64,000 nt of DNA, taken from Leptospira selangorensis (GTDB taxonomy: Bacteria; Spirochaetota; Leptospiria; Leptospirales; Leptospiraceae). Where the stretch lies: contig NZ_RQES01000019.1 of NCBI RefSeq assembly GCF_004769405.1, forward strand, positions 124,001 to 188,000, given 5' to 3'. The notes under the pieces were generated by a model, which was given only the letters and a program-made list of their open reading frames with translations, was not told the origin of the DNA and searched no databases. Made by a program: the position numbers and the translations under genes. This document shows positions 63,593 through 64,000 of this stretch, piece after piece (the first letter of the stretch is position 1; each line of letters starts with the position of its first letter).

Positions 63593-64000
63593 TTACTTCT
63601 TCTTTTTTTTCTTACCTTTTGACTTTGGGAATTCCAGTTTAGAAGGACCGAAATTACCTTTCGCAAATTGTTTCTTCTTGGTTTCAATCCAAGGTAGAAC
63701 CCAAACTAATTCTTCAGCCAGAGCAAATAAGTTTTCGTTAATATCTACAAGCTCTTCTACCACTAAGAAATAGGCCACGCTGGATTTTAATTTGCTATCA
63801 CCTTTGCGGATACGTTTCATCTGGTTTTTGTAGATACGGACTTTGATATCCGAAAGTTCTTTTGCTTTTTTGCCTGATCTTGCCTTTTCCACTAAACCGG
63901 GTACCTTGTCGGATTGAGCCAAAAGTTCAAAAAGATCTTCTGCGAGTTTACGAAGTTCTTTTAGATCTTCTCTTTCATCCTTGGTCAGTCCGGTTTGGAA
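63593..64000 (-). CDS. Basic hypothetical protein, 5' truncated by the window edge
   Basis: The frame is open to the right edge, with at least 135 residues seen; the TTG at 63920-63922 is a leucine inside the gene, not its start. Sequence is helical, rich in Lys and Glu, ending in a basic tail PKSKGKKKKKK. The ELVDINENLFALAEELVWVLPWIETKKKQF segment may be a coiled-coil or membrane-associated helix. No family recognised. Convergent with the TRAP permease. Confidence 0.6.
   Translation of the reverse strand, partial: FQTGLTKDEREDLKELRKLAEDLFELLAQSDKVPGLVEKARSGKKAKELSDIKVRIYKNQMKRIRKGDSKLKSSVAYFLVVEELVDINENLFALAEELVWVLPWIETKKKQFAKGNFGPSKLEFPKSKGKKKKKK

Noticed and set aside
1..64000. CRISPR arrays, insertion sequences, tRNA or rRNA genes
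   Set aside because: No regularly spaced repeats, transposase-like ORFs, terminal inverted repeats or cloverleaf-like sequences were found by eye; a tRNA scan could confirm.

Overview
This window is a stretch of a spirochaete chromosome, almost certainly Leptospira. That inference rests on moderate GC content, a very high density of lipoproteins with relaxed lipoboxes (for example LGMGC, FSLGC, FYYC), 7TM-DISM-type signalling proteins, PAS/LytS-LytTR pairs, membrane-tethered AraC-type and BTAD-type regulators, a TatT-type TRAP cluster as in spirochaetes, and crotonase and acetyl-CoA hydrolase/transferase genes suited to a fatty-acid eater. I saw no tRNA, rRNA, CRISPR, insertion sequence or prophage.

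Layout. 1-6774: a partial NAPE-PLD-like metallo-beta-lactamase protein, an atypical SDR, a PAS-PAS LytS-type kinase with its LytTR regulator, a beta-CASP RNase-like protein, a cysteine-free Crp/Fnr regulator and a dienelactone-hydrolase-like protein. 6778-14855 (minus): a complete cbb3 oxidase operon, ccoN-ccoO-ccoQ-ccoP-ccoG-ccoH-ccoI-ccoS plus a SafE-like protein ending in six histidines. It includes the two tiny genes ccoQ and ccoS, and has a near-perfect FNR-type box about 100 bases upstream of ccoN. 15063-20371: an acetyl-CoA hydrolase/transferase and a lipidated 7TM hybrid kinase with two kinase cores, followed by its NarL-type regulator. 20377-23753 (minus): a methyltransferase-thiM-NmrA-rhodanese operon. 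24119-27892: small genes, a PEBP protein, an AraC regulator, and a convergent LpoB/COG3014-like pair.

The most notable system is at 28340-31910. A family 2A (SrpI-type) encapsulin shell gene overlaps a SufS-like cysteine desulfurase carrying a roughly 165-residue disordered N-terminal cargo extension. A serine O-acetyltransferase (EpsC/CysE) gene converges on them. Together these can make cysteine precursor, strip sulfur from cysteine and sequester the desulfurase, and probably sulfur, inside a protein shell. Matching AT-rich palindromic half-sites lie upstream of both transcription units.

32185-48293 holds a FadL-type porin, crotonase, small lipoproteins, an acyltransferase, leuCD with a divergent LysR regulator, an Rrf2 regulator, a discoidin-like lipoprotein, a lipoprotein that looks like a lipid-anchored Cox11/CtaG domain, a MORN lipoprotein, a TIM-barrel glycosidase-like protein, an EamA transporter and a fatty acid desaturase. 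48419-59267 has two giant lipoproteins (about 1200 residues each) flanked by two membrane-tethered transcription regulators. 59397-63530 is a TRAP transporter cluster (TatT, solute-binding P component, fused QM permease). The window ends in a gene truncated at the right edge.
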